64,000 nt of DNA from JAHRAW01 sp965243285. Its GTDB lineage: Bacteria; Pseudomonadota; Gammaproteobacteria; Arenicellales; Poriferihabitantaceae. Location of the stretch: assembly GCA_965243285.1 (NCBI GenBank), contig OZ251537.1, forward strand, positions 1,054,001 to 1,118,000. The letters are read 5' to 3'. The notes beneath the pieces are model-generated. The model was given only the letters and a program-made list of their open reading frames with translations. It was not told where the DNA came from and did no database searches. The position numbers and the translations under genes were made by a program. Shown in pieces: positions 16,269-25,537 of this stretch; position 1 is the stretch's first letter; each line of letters starts with the position of its first letter.

Positions 16269-16288
16269 GCCTTAATTTCTGGTTGCAT
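15665..16288 (-). CDS. Hypothetical protein, copy 2 of a tandem duplication
   Basis: 207 residues if translation starts at 16288 (MQPEIKAMTKI), or 200 from 16267; neither has a convincing ribosome binding site. It begins 68 bases after the stop of the R-M gene, in the same direction, and is AT-richer than the taurine genes. The same D...EHEN-like central motif is present. This copy has the original upstream sequence, while copy 1 carries the duplicated xsc leader, so this is probably the ancestral context. Confidence 0.7.
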   Translation of the reverse strand: MQPEIKAMTKIITPAEFCDAWRAKWDSLSEQTKQKEFADEFAKSPNTPWTKKMLGPTGGEYDSFLECVVRELNANANIEYEGGLRVDMRVVGDKKINHPNLGYPLLLDILIEHENGQDVENEMWKLIFLRSPLKVIIFYSHEPKDKLDECWQMLDKANAAFPENPDTRYLFIIGNLLGDTPPYTMQWRWSSDKEPMPQFLCGEQSST

Positions 16289-16356
16289 TTAATTTAAGGG
16301 AATAAAAAGCCGCAGTATTTCACTTTTATTTTGCTGCTTGGGTTATTTCATTTATT

Positions 16357-18582
16357 CTATGTTCTGATTTTGGTTAATTTAAATGGTAGGTATTTCTCGC
16401 CGGAGATTTGAAAATTTTTCTCGACAGTTTTTAATGATTGTTCAGCATCGCGAATTTTTTGCCGTGCTTGATCCATCGCAACAGCGATTTCTCGTTGTTT
16501 TGGCAGGGGCGGCAAGGGCAAATCTAGTTCCAAAATGTCGTGTGGGCGGTAATTTTCGCGTCCGGTGGTATCGTCTTTTTTCAATTTCATAACTAGTTCG
16601 CGTAGCGTCCAAAAAATATAACGGCGGTCTGCTAGTGATTCGTTAATGGTAAATGCGCGATGGGTGGAGGTCGCGTGCAAGTCATCTTCTCCGTCATAAA
16701 GCGCGACTAGTCCATTTTGGGTATGCATCATCGAAACCACCAGATCGCCCTTCTTGATTAAAGACCGCGTCCTGCCGCTTGCCGCCACTTCCGAAAAACT
16801 TTTACGCTTGTTGATGAAAATTGTGTGATCTTTGGCAACAAAACCCGGCTCCAGACAAACGATGCCAGGCGTTATCGAGAAAGGGCGCGGCGCGAGTTTG
16901 ATTACTTCACCCATTTTTACCATCTTATAATTGTTTTTCGCTTTTACGATTAATTTTTCGTTCGGCGAAAAAAGAAAATGGTTGTCGCGTAAATTTATTT
17001 TTGTTGGGAGCAATTTACCGCTTATCATGTCGGCTAAATCATTCATCGCTTCAAAGGACGGGCGGCGGCGCGTTTTCCCTTCGTGGCCATCGCTAGTGAT
17101 GGCAAAAAAATCAAATGTTTCTTGACGCTTATGGGTGGCGCGAAAACTTAAAACTAGAACACAAGTTTTAGCATTAGTGTATTCGGCAAAAACATCTTTG
17201 GGCAACGAGACCACGCGCTCTAAATAAAATTCCGCCAACATGCCGCGCCGCAGGCTATCGTATCCATGTTCGTTGATGACGCGTTCAGGCACAATGATGG
17301 CGGCGCGACTACCAACACGCCCGCGAATCGAATCTAAACAATGATTGATGTAGGCCGCCTCATGCCGTTGTGAAAAGGGAATGTTGGTTAGTACGATGTT
17401 ATATTTACCACGGTGTTTCATGCGCGATTCATGCGACAACGAATCACCGCGCTCGATGTTGCTATGACCATCGCCAGAAAGTACCATATTCATTTTGGCG
17501 ATATAGGCCGCGTCGGAAATATCGCCACCAAAAAAGCAATTGTGGCGTAAGTTATCTATCTCTTTTTTTCGCCCGGCCGTGCCTAGTGGCGATAGCAATC
17601 GCCGCGCTTGTCGAAAGGATTCTATTAACATGCCGCCGGTGCCGCAAAATGGATCATAAACCTTCTCACCGGGACGCACCCGCACCATCTTGACCATCGC
17701 TTCTACGATATGGCGCGGCGTAAAGTAACGGTTTAATTCATCTTTATCTTTAGTGTAGTCTCGTAAAAAATATTCATAAGCACGCCCTTTGACATCCTCT
17801 TCGGTATCGATAAAAGAATGTGGGGTGACAAGCCCTACCAACTTTTCTAGCGTGGCCGGCAAGCGCATTTGACTTTGCGAAAAACCGCCATGATATTCGG
17901 CATCCAGCTTGGTCAACACGGCGGAATAAGCCTCTAACAGACCGTGACCGGCACGGTTGGCAAAGTCATCCCATCGCGCCGGAATGCCGCCGAACATGGC
18001 ATCGCCGCTATCGTGAAGTTCAGTCAATATTTTGACGAATAATAATTTAGCGAACTCGTTGAACGCGTCCATTTTGGCAATGCCTTCTCTATTGAGGGCG
18101 CGTTTGGCTGAATTGAAAAGCTTAACAAGCGCCCCGCTTTCGGAAAAACTCTGGCCGCGATGCCACACATTTGACTGTAAGAATTTCTGCATCTGTAGCG
18201 GTGACAAAATGGTTGACACCTCACGGTCGCCAATAAACAGCGCGGCGCCGTTGGACATGTGTCGCGTCATCACCACATCGCCATCGCAGGAAAATACCAG
18301 CGGGCAAGCCAATTTTTTAGCGTAGTTCGCGCCTTGCTCCAGGGCGGCGAGCAAGTTTTTTTGATTTTTTTGGGGTTTTTTCGCCTCCACAACCGCCACC
18401 GGCACACGGCTATCGGCGCTGTATAGCAACCAATCGGGGCGTAAATTCCCCAGCGCTTTTTTCTGCTCATCGTATTTCGGAACTTCACGGGCAATGGCAT
18501 CGGCAGCCCAGCCAGCATTGGCCAGCAGGTTTTCGATTATTTGGCGGGCATCTTGCTCGCTACGGAGGGGAATGATGGCCAT
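16357..18582 (-). CDS. Single-chain restriction-modification enzyme with variant methylase motif NIPF
   Basis: 741 residues. The N-terminal nuclease-like core has RPDWLLY (D50) and VVEAKK (E66, K68), as in type I R N-terminal domains. The methylase has the type I M hallmark DELNRYFTPRHIVEAMVKM, motif I DPFCGTGGM at 310-318, and motif IV written NIPF at 400-403 instead of the usual NPPF/Y. The C-terminus (about 560-720) is an HsdS-like recognition domain ending in PLPPLPKQREIAVAMD and a helical spacer. No helicase motor is visible. AAGG lies about seven bases before the ATG. It begins 31 bases after the ald stop on the same strand, so it may be read through from the ald promoter. Its AT-richer sequence suggests it was inserted between ald and xsc. 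Confidence 0.85.
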   Translation of the reverse strand: MAIIPLRSEQDARQIIENLLANAGWAADAIAREVPKYDEQKKALGNLRPDWLLYSADSRVPVAVVEAKKPQKNQKNLLAALEQGANYAKKLACPLVFSCDGDVVMTRHMSNGAALFIGDREVSTILSPLQMQKFLQSNVWHRGQSFSESGALVKLFNSAKRALNREGIAKMDAFNEFAKLLFVKILTELHDSGDAMFGGIPARWDDFANRAGHGLLEAYSAVLTKLDAEYHGGFSQSQMRLPATLEKLVGLVTPHSFIDTEEDVKGRAYEYFLRDYTKDKDELNRYFTPRHIVEAMVKMVRVRPGEKVYDPFCGTGGMLIESFRQARRLLSPLGTAGRKKEIDNLRHNCFFGGDISDAAYIAKMNMVLSGDGHSNIERGDSLSHESRMKHRGKYNIVLTNIPFSQRHEAAYINHCLDSIRGRVGSRAAIIVPERVINEHGYDSLRRGMLAEFYLERVVSLPKDVFAEYTNAKTCVLVLSFRATHKRQETFDFFAITSDGHEGKTRRRPSFEAMNDLADMISGKLLPTKINLRDNHFLFSPNEKLIVKAKNNYKMVKMGEVIKLAPRPFSITPGIVCLEPGFVAKDHTIFINKRKSFSEVAASGRTRSLIKKGDLVVSMMHTQNGLVALYDGEDDLHATSTHRAFTINESLADRRYIFWTLRELVMKLKKDDTTGRENYRPHDILELDLPLPPLPKQREIAVAMDQARQKIRDAEQSLKTVEKNFQISGEKYLPFKLTKIRT

Positions 18583-18613
18583 TTTTCACCCTTAAGGATG
18601 AGTCATCAATACA

Positions 18614-19732
18614 TCACCCCTGCAACGCCGTTTTGGCATCCACATAATCGTAGCCTAAGTCTTCGGCTACTTTGCGGTGGGTTACTCGGCCGGCGTGTAC
18701 ATTCAAGCCGGCGCGCAGGTGGGGGTCGTCTAACATGGCTTGTTTGGCGCCTTTATTTGCCAGCGCTAGGGCGTAGGGCAAGGTGGCGTTGTTGAGGGCG
18801 TAAGTGGAGGTGCGTGGCACGCCGCCGGGCATGTTGGCGACGCAGTAATGCACCACGCCGTCTACCACATAGGTGGGGTCGGCGTGGGTGGTGGCGTGCG
18901 AGGTTTCGCAGCAGCCGCCTTGGTCGATGGCGACATCGACGATGACCGAGCCGGGTTTCATGTTTGCAACCATGGCGGCGGTGATTAATTTGGGCGCTTC
19001 GGCGCCGGGAATCAGCACCCCGCCGATGACTAAATCGGCATCGCGAATATGGCGTTCGAGGGCGTCCTCGGTGGAGAAAACCGAATTGGTGTTGCGGCCG
19101 AATTGCGCCCAGTGGCGGTCTAAGGCGGCCGAATTGTTGTCGATAATCCACACATCGCCGCCCATGCCCACGGCGATGTGGGTGGCGTGGGTGCCGACCA
19201 CGCCGGCGCCCAAAATCACCACCTTAGCCGGGTCTACGCCGGGCACGCCGCCGAGCAACATGCCCAGCCCGCCGTGCGGTTGCTCCAAGCAATAGGCGCC
19301 GGCTTGGATGGACATGCGCCCAGCGACTTTGGACATCGGCGCCAACAGCGGCAGCCCGCCGAGGGCTGAGGTGACGGTTTCATAGGCGATGCAGGTGGCG
19401 CCGCTGGCGACCAAATCCGCAGTTTGCTCGGGGTCGGGGGCGAGGTGTAGGTAGGTGTAGAGCAGTTGCCCGGCGCGCAGCATGGCGCGTTCCCCGGCCT
19501 GCGGTTCCTTGACTTTGACGACCATGTCGGCGGTGGCGAATATGTCGGCCGCAGTGGCGGCGATGCGGGCGCCGACGGCGGTGTACTCGCTGTCGGCAGC
19601 GCCGATGCCGGCGCCGGCGTTGGTTTCGACTAACACCTCATGGCCGTGTTTGACTAATTCGCGGACGCTGGTGGGCGCTAAGCCGACGCGGTATTCGTGG
19701 TTTTTGATCTCTTTGGGGATGCCTACTAGCAT
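18614..19732 (-). CDS. ald: Alanine dehydrogenase
   Basis: 372 residues, typical of NAD-dependent alanine dehydrogenase, which interconverts alanine with pyruvate and ammonia. Seen: N-terminal MLVGIPKEIKNHEYRVGLAP, the TYLHLAPDPEQTADL substrate region, MSKVAGRMSIQAGAYCLE, and the nucleotide-binding GAGVVGTHATHIAVGMG. In taurine dissimilation Ald regenerates the pyruvate consumed by taurine:pyruvate aminotransferase; that enzyme is not in this window. The genes after it on the strand are an R-M enzyme, a duplicated hypothetical gene and xsc. Four copies of a 10-base site spaced about 40 bases lie just upstream and may control it. Confidence 0.93.
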   Translation of the reverse strand: MLVGIPKEIKNHEYRVGLAPTSVRELVKHGHEVLVETNAGAGIGAADSEYTAVGARIAATAADIFATADMVVKVKEPQAGERAMLRAGQLLYTYLHLAPDPEQTADLVASGATCIAYETVTSALGGLPLLAPMSKVAGRMSIQAGAYCLEQPHGGLGMLLGGVPGVDPAKVVILGAGVVGTHATHIAVGMGGDVWIIDNNSAALDRHWAQFGRNTNSVFSTEDALERHIRDADLVIGGVLIPGAEAPKLITAAMVANMKPGSVIVDVAIDQGGCCETSHATTHADPTYVVDGVVHYCVANMPGGVPRTSTYALNNATLPYALALANKGAKQAMLDDPHLRAGLNVHAGRVTHRKVAEDLGYDYVDAKTALQG

Positions 19733-19779
19733 TGAATTTCCTCAGTGCTGGGGGTTGGAAGGGGGGTGATTTTGGCGGT

Positions 19780-19940
19780 GATTCTGTCGATGGCGCTGAT
19801 TTGGCATCGATTCTGGCGCTGATTCTGTCGCTAAGCCGCCGCCGGCGCCTATCGGTCGCTGATTCTGTCGCATATCCACCGTGGGCGATAATTCGCCGGT
19901 GATTCTGTCGATAAATCCGCCGATGGCGCGGATTCTGCCG
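19780..19940. repeat. Four regularly spaced GATTCTGTCG sites upstream of ald
   Basis: GATTCTGTCG occurs at 19780, 19821, 19861 and 19901, spaced 41, 40 and 40 bases, with a one-mismatch copy at 19931. Flanking bases are partly shared (TGATTCTGTCGMTAA). Forty bases is close to four helical turns, which would place the sites on one face of the DNA. They could be operators for ald or only a degenerate minisatellite. The rest of the 19941-20206 gap shows GC-rich sequence with no gene that I can support. Confidence 0.6.
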
Positions 19941-20206
19941 ATGGCGATAATCCGTCGCCGACTCTGTTGCTGACGGCCGCTAAGCCGCCGCCGATTTTGT
20001 CGCTAGCCGCCGCCGACAGGCCGATAATTCGAGCCTTCGCCGAGCTGGCAGGCGGCCTGGTGCGCAACCGCATGGGCGACGCTATGATAGCCGACTCGGT
20101 ACGATGCGGTAAATACCAATTATCGTGCGCCCGGCGCCCGCATTCACGGCGGTGATTTCAGCCACTGCCGCCGACCTCCCCCGCAATCGTTTCAATCACC
20201 CTAGTT

Positions 20207-20572
20207 GGGATTTATATATCTAAATCTGCACGGCTGGGTTTGGCTTTTGGCTTTTGGCTTTTGACTTCGCTTTTCGCTTTTGACTTCGCTTTTGACTTCT
20301 ACCTGGTCCATCATTTGGGCTGATGGGTTGAAGATTTAAAGCCAAAAGCAAAAAGAGCAACAGCAACAGCCCCCCACCAAATCAGGCGCCCCACCAAATC
20401 AGGCGATAGAGCCGCCTGATTTTACTCCCCCCAGATAAAGCGGGAGTAAAACGTTAAAAGCCAAAGCGAAAAGCCCAAAATCAAAAGCAAAAATCAAAAG
20501 CAGCCCCCATAAATCAGCCGCTGACCTTAAAAAAACGCCAATCAAAGGGCAGATTTAGGTATATAAATTCCC
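20207..20572. repeat. Intergenic composite repeat with inverted GGGA-TTATATA-like ends
   Basis: The left end GGGATTTATATATCTAAATC and the right end GGTATATAAATTCCC are inverted relative to each other. Inside are a pyrimidine-rich run of GGCTTTTG/GACTTCGCTTTT units (20237-20305), a matching AAAGCCAAAAGC run, a hairpin pair (20396-20449), and at 20508-20572 a copy of the 75-base element also found, inverted, at 27776-27850. The right end stops eight bases before the Nudix ATG, so the element supplies that gene's leader. No open frame of interest is present. Confidence 0.65.
20396..20449. repeat. Hairpin-pair element, copy 1
   Basis: A first stem AAATCAGGCG/CGCCTGATTT with a seven-base loop is followed at once by TTACTCCC/GGGAGTAA. 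A second copy at 43432-43489 keeps the first stem but has GGCTCCCCCC/GGGGGGAGCC for the second. Both strands of the stem therefore changed together. Both copies are followed by AAACGTTAAAAGCCAAAG. Confidence 0.7.
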
Positions 20573-20580
20573 TATATTTT

Positions 20581-21126
20581 ATGGCGACGGATATGACTAC
20601 GGATACGACGGATATGTCCACGGAAATGGTCAGCATCGTCGATTCCTCGGATGCCATCACCGCCGCCATGCCACGCGCCGAGATGCGGCGTCGGCAGGTG
20701 ATTCATCGCGTTACTTACATCTTAGTGTTCAGCGCCGGCGGCGAGGTGCTGGTGCAGCGCCGCACGGCGGATAAGGATTGGTATCCCGGGCGGCTGGATT
20801 TCGCCGCCGGCGGCGTGGTGCAGGCCGGCGAGAGTTACGCCGCTTCCGCTGCCCGGGAATTACACGAGGAATTGGGCGTGACGCCGCCGCTGACCGCATG
20901 TTTCGACTTGTGGTTCGAGGACGCCGAGGACACCGATGAGGCCGCGCATGCGGCGCCGACGCGCAGCTGGGGGCGGGTTTTTTCATGCGCGCACGATGGG
21001 CCATTTAGGCTGCAGCCGGCCGAGGTGGCGGCGGTGGAATTCATGCCGGTGGCCGCCGCCCTCGCGATTCCCCCAGCCCAGGTGACGCCCGACAGCCGCC
21101 AGGCGCTGGCGGCCTATGTGCTGTGA
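20581..21126 (+). CDS. Nudix hydrolase of YfcD type
   Basis: 181 residues. The Nudix box GGVVQAGESYAASAARELHE (then ELGV) fits G-x5-E-x7-REUxEExGU, and the preceding LVQRRTADKDWYPGRLDF is typical of the YfcD/isopentenyl-diphosphate-isomerase-like branch. Such enzymes hydrolyse nucleoside or other diphosphates; the substrate is not evident. The first 16 residues (MATDMTTDTTDMSTEM) come from an ACGGATATG-like low-complexity stretch, so the true start may be M17 (20629). It precedes livG by 150 bases on the same strand, without clear functional linkage. Confidence 0.85.
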   Translation: MATDMTTDTTDMSTEMVSIVDSSDAITAAMPRAEMRRRQVIHRVTYILVFSAGGEVLVQRRTADKDWYPGRLDFAAGGVVQAGESYAASAARELHEELGVTPPLTACFDLWFEDAEDTDEAAHAAPTRSWGRVFSCAHDGPFRLQPAEVAAVEFMPVAAALAIPPAQVTPDSRQALAAYVL

Positions 21127-21279
21127 ATCGCCCGCGGTCGCGGCTTTGTCCGCCATGCGGCATAATTCACGCTGGCACGCCCCGCAACATCGCCCCTTGA
21201 ACATCCATATATACCGTCATCGCCGGCTCGCCGCCGGTCGGCGACAAATTCGCCACCGCCCCATCCACCCGGCCCCGCC

Positions 21280-22071
21280 ATGATTCAAATAGACGCGGTT
21301 TCCAAGCATTTTGGCGGCGTGCGGGCGGTGCATGAGGCCACTTTGGGGATAAAAACCGGCGCCATCACCGGCTTGATCGGGCCCAACGGCGCCGGCAAAA
21401 CCACGCTGTTCAACATCATCGCCGGGGCCCATCGCCCGAGCGCCGGGCGCATTCGTTTGGACGGCGAAGACATCACCGGCTTAGCCCCGCATCGATTATT
21501 CGCCAAGGGGTTGTTGCGCACCTTTCAACTGGCCCATGAATTCGCCAAATTGACCGTGTTGGAGAATTTCATGGTGGTGCCAGCGGCACAGGCCGGCGAG
21601 CGCTTGCCCGAGGCGTGGTTTGGGCGGCGAAAAATGGCGCGACAAGAGGCGGAGTTGCGCCACCGCGCCGAAGCGGTGCTGGAATTTTTAGGGCTGTCGG
21701 CGTTGGCTGATGAACTGGCCGGCAACCTCTCCGGCGGGCAGAAAAAACTCCTCGAATTGGGGCGCACCATGATGGTGGACGCCAAAGTGGTGCTGCTGGA
21801 TGAGGTCGGCGCCGGCGTCAATCGCACCTTGTTGCGCGACATCGGCGATGCGATTTTGCGCCTCAATCGCGAGCGCGGCTACACTTTTTGTATGATCGAG
21901 CACGATATGGATTTCATCAGCCGCTTGTGCGACCCGGTCATCGTCATGGCGCAAGGCGCGGTGCTCACCCAAGGCAGCGCGGCGCAAGTCAAGGCCGATG
22001 AGCGCGTTATCGAGGCCTATCTGGGGCGCGGGCTGAAAAACGCGCCGCCTAAACCCGCGCCGACCGCCTAA
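21280..22071 (+). CDS. livG: Branched-chain amino-acid-type ABC transporter ATPase, LivG-like
   Basis: 263 residues. Walker A is GPNGAGKTT (34-42), the signature is NLSGGQKKLLELGR, and Walker B is VVLLDEVGAGVN. Most LivG proteins have DEP here, so DEV is a small variant. The C-terminal extension with VIEAYLG is typical of the LivG subclass. It powers uptake together with LivF and the two permeases that follow, nine to 83 bases apart, forming one operon. Substrates of this transporter class include branched-chain amino acids, urea and other amides; nearby ald and xsc make amino acids or taurine-like compounds possible, but the sequence does not decide. Confidence 0.9.
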   Translation: MIQIDAVSKHFGGVRAVHEATLGIKTGAITGLIGPNGAGKTTLFNIIAGAHRPSAGRIRLDGEDITGLAPHRLFAKGLLRTFQLAHEFAKLTVLENFMVVPAAQAGERLPEAWFGRRKMARQEAELRHRAEAVLEFLGLSALADELAGNLSGGQKKLLELGRTMMVDAKVVLLDEVGAGVNRTLLRDIGDAILRLNRERGYTFCMIEHDMDFISRLCDPVIVMAQGAVLTQGSAAQVKADERVIEAYLGRGLKNAPPKPAPTA

Positions 22072-22080
22072 AAGCAACGC

Positions 22081-22785
<705 letters not shown>

Positions 22786-22824
22786 GGGCGGCGAAGCCGA
22801 GTCGATATCAACCCCATAAATCCC

Positions 22825-23856
22825 ATGAATTTACCCGCCTATTTCACCGATGTGGCGAATGCGGCGGTGTTGTTCGCCAATTTTGTGCTGATTCCAGCGG
22901 CCGCCTATGGCGCGCAGTTGGCGCTCGGGGCGTTGGGCGTCACTTTGGTTTACGCGGTGCTGCGGTTTTCCAATTTCGCCCATGGCGACACCATGGCCTT
23001 CGGCGCCATGGTCACCATCCTCGTCACCTGGTGGCTGCAGTCGGTGGGCATCGGGCTGGGACCGTTGCCGACGGCGTTGCTGGCGCTACCGGTGGGCATC
23101 GCCGCCGCCGCCGTGTTTTGCGTACTCACCGACCGCGCCGTATACCAACATTATCGCCGCCAAAAAAGCCCGCCGGTGGTGTTCGTTATCGCCTCGGTGG
23201 GGGTGATGTTCATGTTAAATGGCATCGTGCGTTTCATCATTGGCCCCGGCGACAGGTATTTTGCCGATGGCGAGCGCTTCATCATCAAGGCGCGGGAGTT
23301 CAAGCACATGACTGGCTTGACCGAGGGGCTGACGATCAAAACCAGCCAAGGAATCAGCCTAGTTTTGGTGCTGATTTTGGTGTTAGCGCTGTTTTGGTTC
23401 TTACAAAAAACTCGCACCGGCAAAGCCATGCGGGCGTTTTCCGATAATGAAGAGCTGGCGCTGCTGTCGGGCATAGACCCGGCGCGCGTGGTGCGGGTGA
23501 CTTGGATTTTGGCGGCGGCGTTGGCCACCATCGCCGGCGTCTTATACGGGCTGGACAAAAGCTTCAAGCCGTTCACCTATTTCCAGTTGTTGCTGCCGAT
23601 TTTCGCGGCCGCCATCGTCGGTGGCATCGGCCAGCCGGTGGGCGCCGTGGTCGGCGGCTTCGTCATCGCGTTTTCCGAAGTCACCCTCACCTATGCCTAT
23701 AAAAAATTCCTCGCCTACCTGCTGCCGGCGGCTTGGGAGCCGCACGGCTTGGTGCAATTGCTATCCACCGACTACAAATTCGCGGTGTCCTTTATGATTT
23801 TGGTGGTGGTGTTGTTAGCCCGCCCCACCGGCATTTTTCGCGGGCGGGTGGTGTGA
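22825..23856 (+). CDS. livH: Branched-chain amino-acid-type ABC permease, LivH-like
   Basis: 343 residues with about eight membrane helices. The N-terminal half has the family motif GALGVTLVYAVLRFSNFAHG, and the C-terminal half has EELALLSGIDPARVVRVTW and ILPIFAAAIVGGIGQPVGAV-like sequence, the conserved loop for the ATPase and the GGIG turn. It sits 40 bases after livF and 83 bases before livM. It is somewhat longer than many LivH proteins because of the linker around residues 150-185. Confidence 0.9.
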   Translation: MNLPAYFTDVANAAVLFANFVLIPAAAYGAQLALGALGVTLVYAVLRFSNFAHGDTMAFGAMVTILVTWWLQSVGIGLGPLPTALLALPVGIAAAAVFCVLTDRAVYQHYRRQKSPPVVFVIASVGVMFMLNGIVRFIIGPGDRYFADGERFIIKAREFKHMTGLTEGLTIKTSQGISLVLVLILVLALFWFLQKTRTGKAMRAFSDNEELALLSGIDPARVVRVTWILAAALATIAGVLYGLDKSFKPFTYFQLLLPIFAAAIVGGIGQPVGAVVGGFVIAFSEVTLTYAYKKFLAYLLPAAWEPHGLVQLLSTDYKFAVSFMILVVVLLARPTGIFRGRVV

Positions 23857-23939
23857 ATGGTCGCCCGATTAGTCGAATAAATCCTACTTTCCATCCCCAC
23901 TGCGGCGCATTTCAGCCCGTTTTTGAGTGAATTATCGAC

Positions 23940-25367
23940 ATGCAAGCCGCGATAAAAGCGCCACCTAACAGCCACCCGGCACGGCCGCCGGGGTCGCGCC
24001 CAGCGGTTCGGGCGGTGGTGGTTTTCGCCCTGATGGCGGGGTTGCTGGCGGTGGTCGGGGTCGGGCAGTCGTGGTCGTTAGCGCTGGTGATTCTCAATTT
24101 ATGCCTGATTTCGGCGGTGATGGCGTTGGGGGTGAATATTCAGTGGGGCTATGCCGGGCTGTTTAATGTGGGGATTATGGGCTTTGCGGCGCTCGGCGGC
24201 GTGGCCCCGGTGTTGGTGGCGAAAATGCCGGTGCCCGGGGCGTGGGCGGCCGGCGGCGATGGATTGTTGCTGGCGGCGGCGTGCGTGGCGGTGACCGCCG
24301 GGGTGATTATCGGCGCGCGCCGCATTTTGCCGGCCGGGCGGTGGCGGAATGCGGCGGTGGCGGTCAGCCTGATTGCCGGCTATTTTGCCGCCCGCCATTT
24401 CTACGCCCCGGCGGTGGCCGCCATCGAAGCCGTGCGCTCAGCCAAATACGGCTACCTCGGCGGCCTCGGCTGGCCGGTGATTTTTTCCTGGGCAGTGGGC
24501 GGGGCATTCGCCGCCGGCGCCGCGTGGGTGGTCGGGCGGGTCGCCCTCGGGCTGCGCTCGGATTATTTCGCCATCGCCACCTTAGGCATATCGGAAATCA
24601 TCATCGCCTTCCTCAAAAACGAAGATTGGCTGACGCGCGGCGTAAAAAATGTAACCGGGCTGCCGCGCCCGGTGCCGTATGAGATCGATTTGCAGCGTAG
24701 CGCGTGGTTTATCGACCGGGTGGAAGCATGGCACGCCGACATGTTGGCGGCGTTGACCGCCGACGAACGCGCCGCGGCGTTGTCGCAGCAGGTTATCGAA
24801 GCCTCGGGCTGGTTCGTTAAGTTGTGCTACGCCGGGCTGTTCGCGGCCACCCTGGCGGTGCTGCTGGGCTTGAGCGTGGCCGCGCTGAACTCCCCCTGGG
24901 GGCGGATGATGCGCGCCATTCGCGATAATGAGGCCGCGGCCGCCGCCATGGGCAAAGATATTGTCGCCCGCCACCGCCAAGTTTTCATCTTAGGCTCAGC
25001 CGTGGTCGGCATCGCCGGCGCCATGTTGGTCACGCTGGACGGGCAATTCACCCCGGCCGCTTACAACCCCTTGCGCTTCACTTTTCTCATCTGGGTGATG
25101 GTCATCGTCGGCGGCTCCGGCAACAATCTCGGCGCGGTGCTCGGCGGCTTCTTCATCTGGTTCGTGTGGATCGAGGCCGAGCCGGTCGGGCGCTGGCTGT
25201 TAGACCACGCCACCGCGCCCTTAGGCGAGCAGCACGGCGTGCGAATCCACCTCATGGCCGGCTCCCAGCACATGCGGCTGTTCCTGATGGGGCTGGCGTT
25301 GTTGTTGGTGATGCGCTTCAGCCCCGGCGGCGTATTGCCGGAGGCGCGACGGCGGGTGGGGCGGTGA
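23940..25367 (+). CDS. livM: Branched-chain amino-acid-type ABC permease, LivM-like
   Basis: 475 residues, longer than the usual 320-430. Family features are NIQWGYAGLFNVGIMGFAAL near residue 70, LGLRSDYFAIATLGISEII near 200, PWGRMMRAIRDNEAAAAAMG near 320, and the final FLIWVMVIVGGSGNNLGAVL turn. Extra length lies in the segments around 95-165 and 235-285. It closes the livGFHM operon. The binding protein livK is 1 kb away on the opposite strand. Confidence 0.88.
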   Translation: MQAAIKAPPNSHPARPPGSRPAVRAVVVFALMAGLLAVVGVGQSWSLALVILNLCLISAVMALGVNIQWGYAGLFNVGIMGFAALGGVAPVLVAKMPVPGAWAAGGDGLLLAAACVAVTAGVIIGARRILPAGRWRNAAVAVSLIAGYFAARHFYAPAVAAIEAVRSAKYGYLGGLGWPVIFSWAVGGAFAAGAAWVVGRVALGLRSDYFAIATLGISEIIIAFLKNEDWLTRGVKNVTGLPRPVPYEIDLQRSAWFIDRVEAWHADMLAALTADERAAALSQQVIEASGWFVKLCYAGLFAATLAVLLGLSVAALNSPWGRMMRAIRDNEAAAAAMGKDIVARHRQVFILGSAVVGIAGAMLVTLDGQFTPAAYNPLRFTFLIWVMVIVGGSGNNLGAVLGGFFIWFVWIEAEPVGRWLLDHATAPLGEQHGVRIHLMAGSQHMRLFLMGLALLLVMRFSPGGVLPEARRRVGR

Positions 25368-25537
25368 ATTTAGGGGTGATGCGGCGGGCGATTCGCTAGG
25401 CGCCAGCCACTGAGCGCGATAAAAATGGCGGCGATAATGCGCCCCGAAAAAACTTGTCCGGCGGCCAACCATCGGCCTGAAAAAACCCCCATTCACGCCG
25501 CAAAAACCGCCCCGCCAGGCTTGATTTGAAGGCCGCC

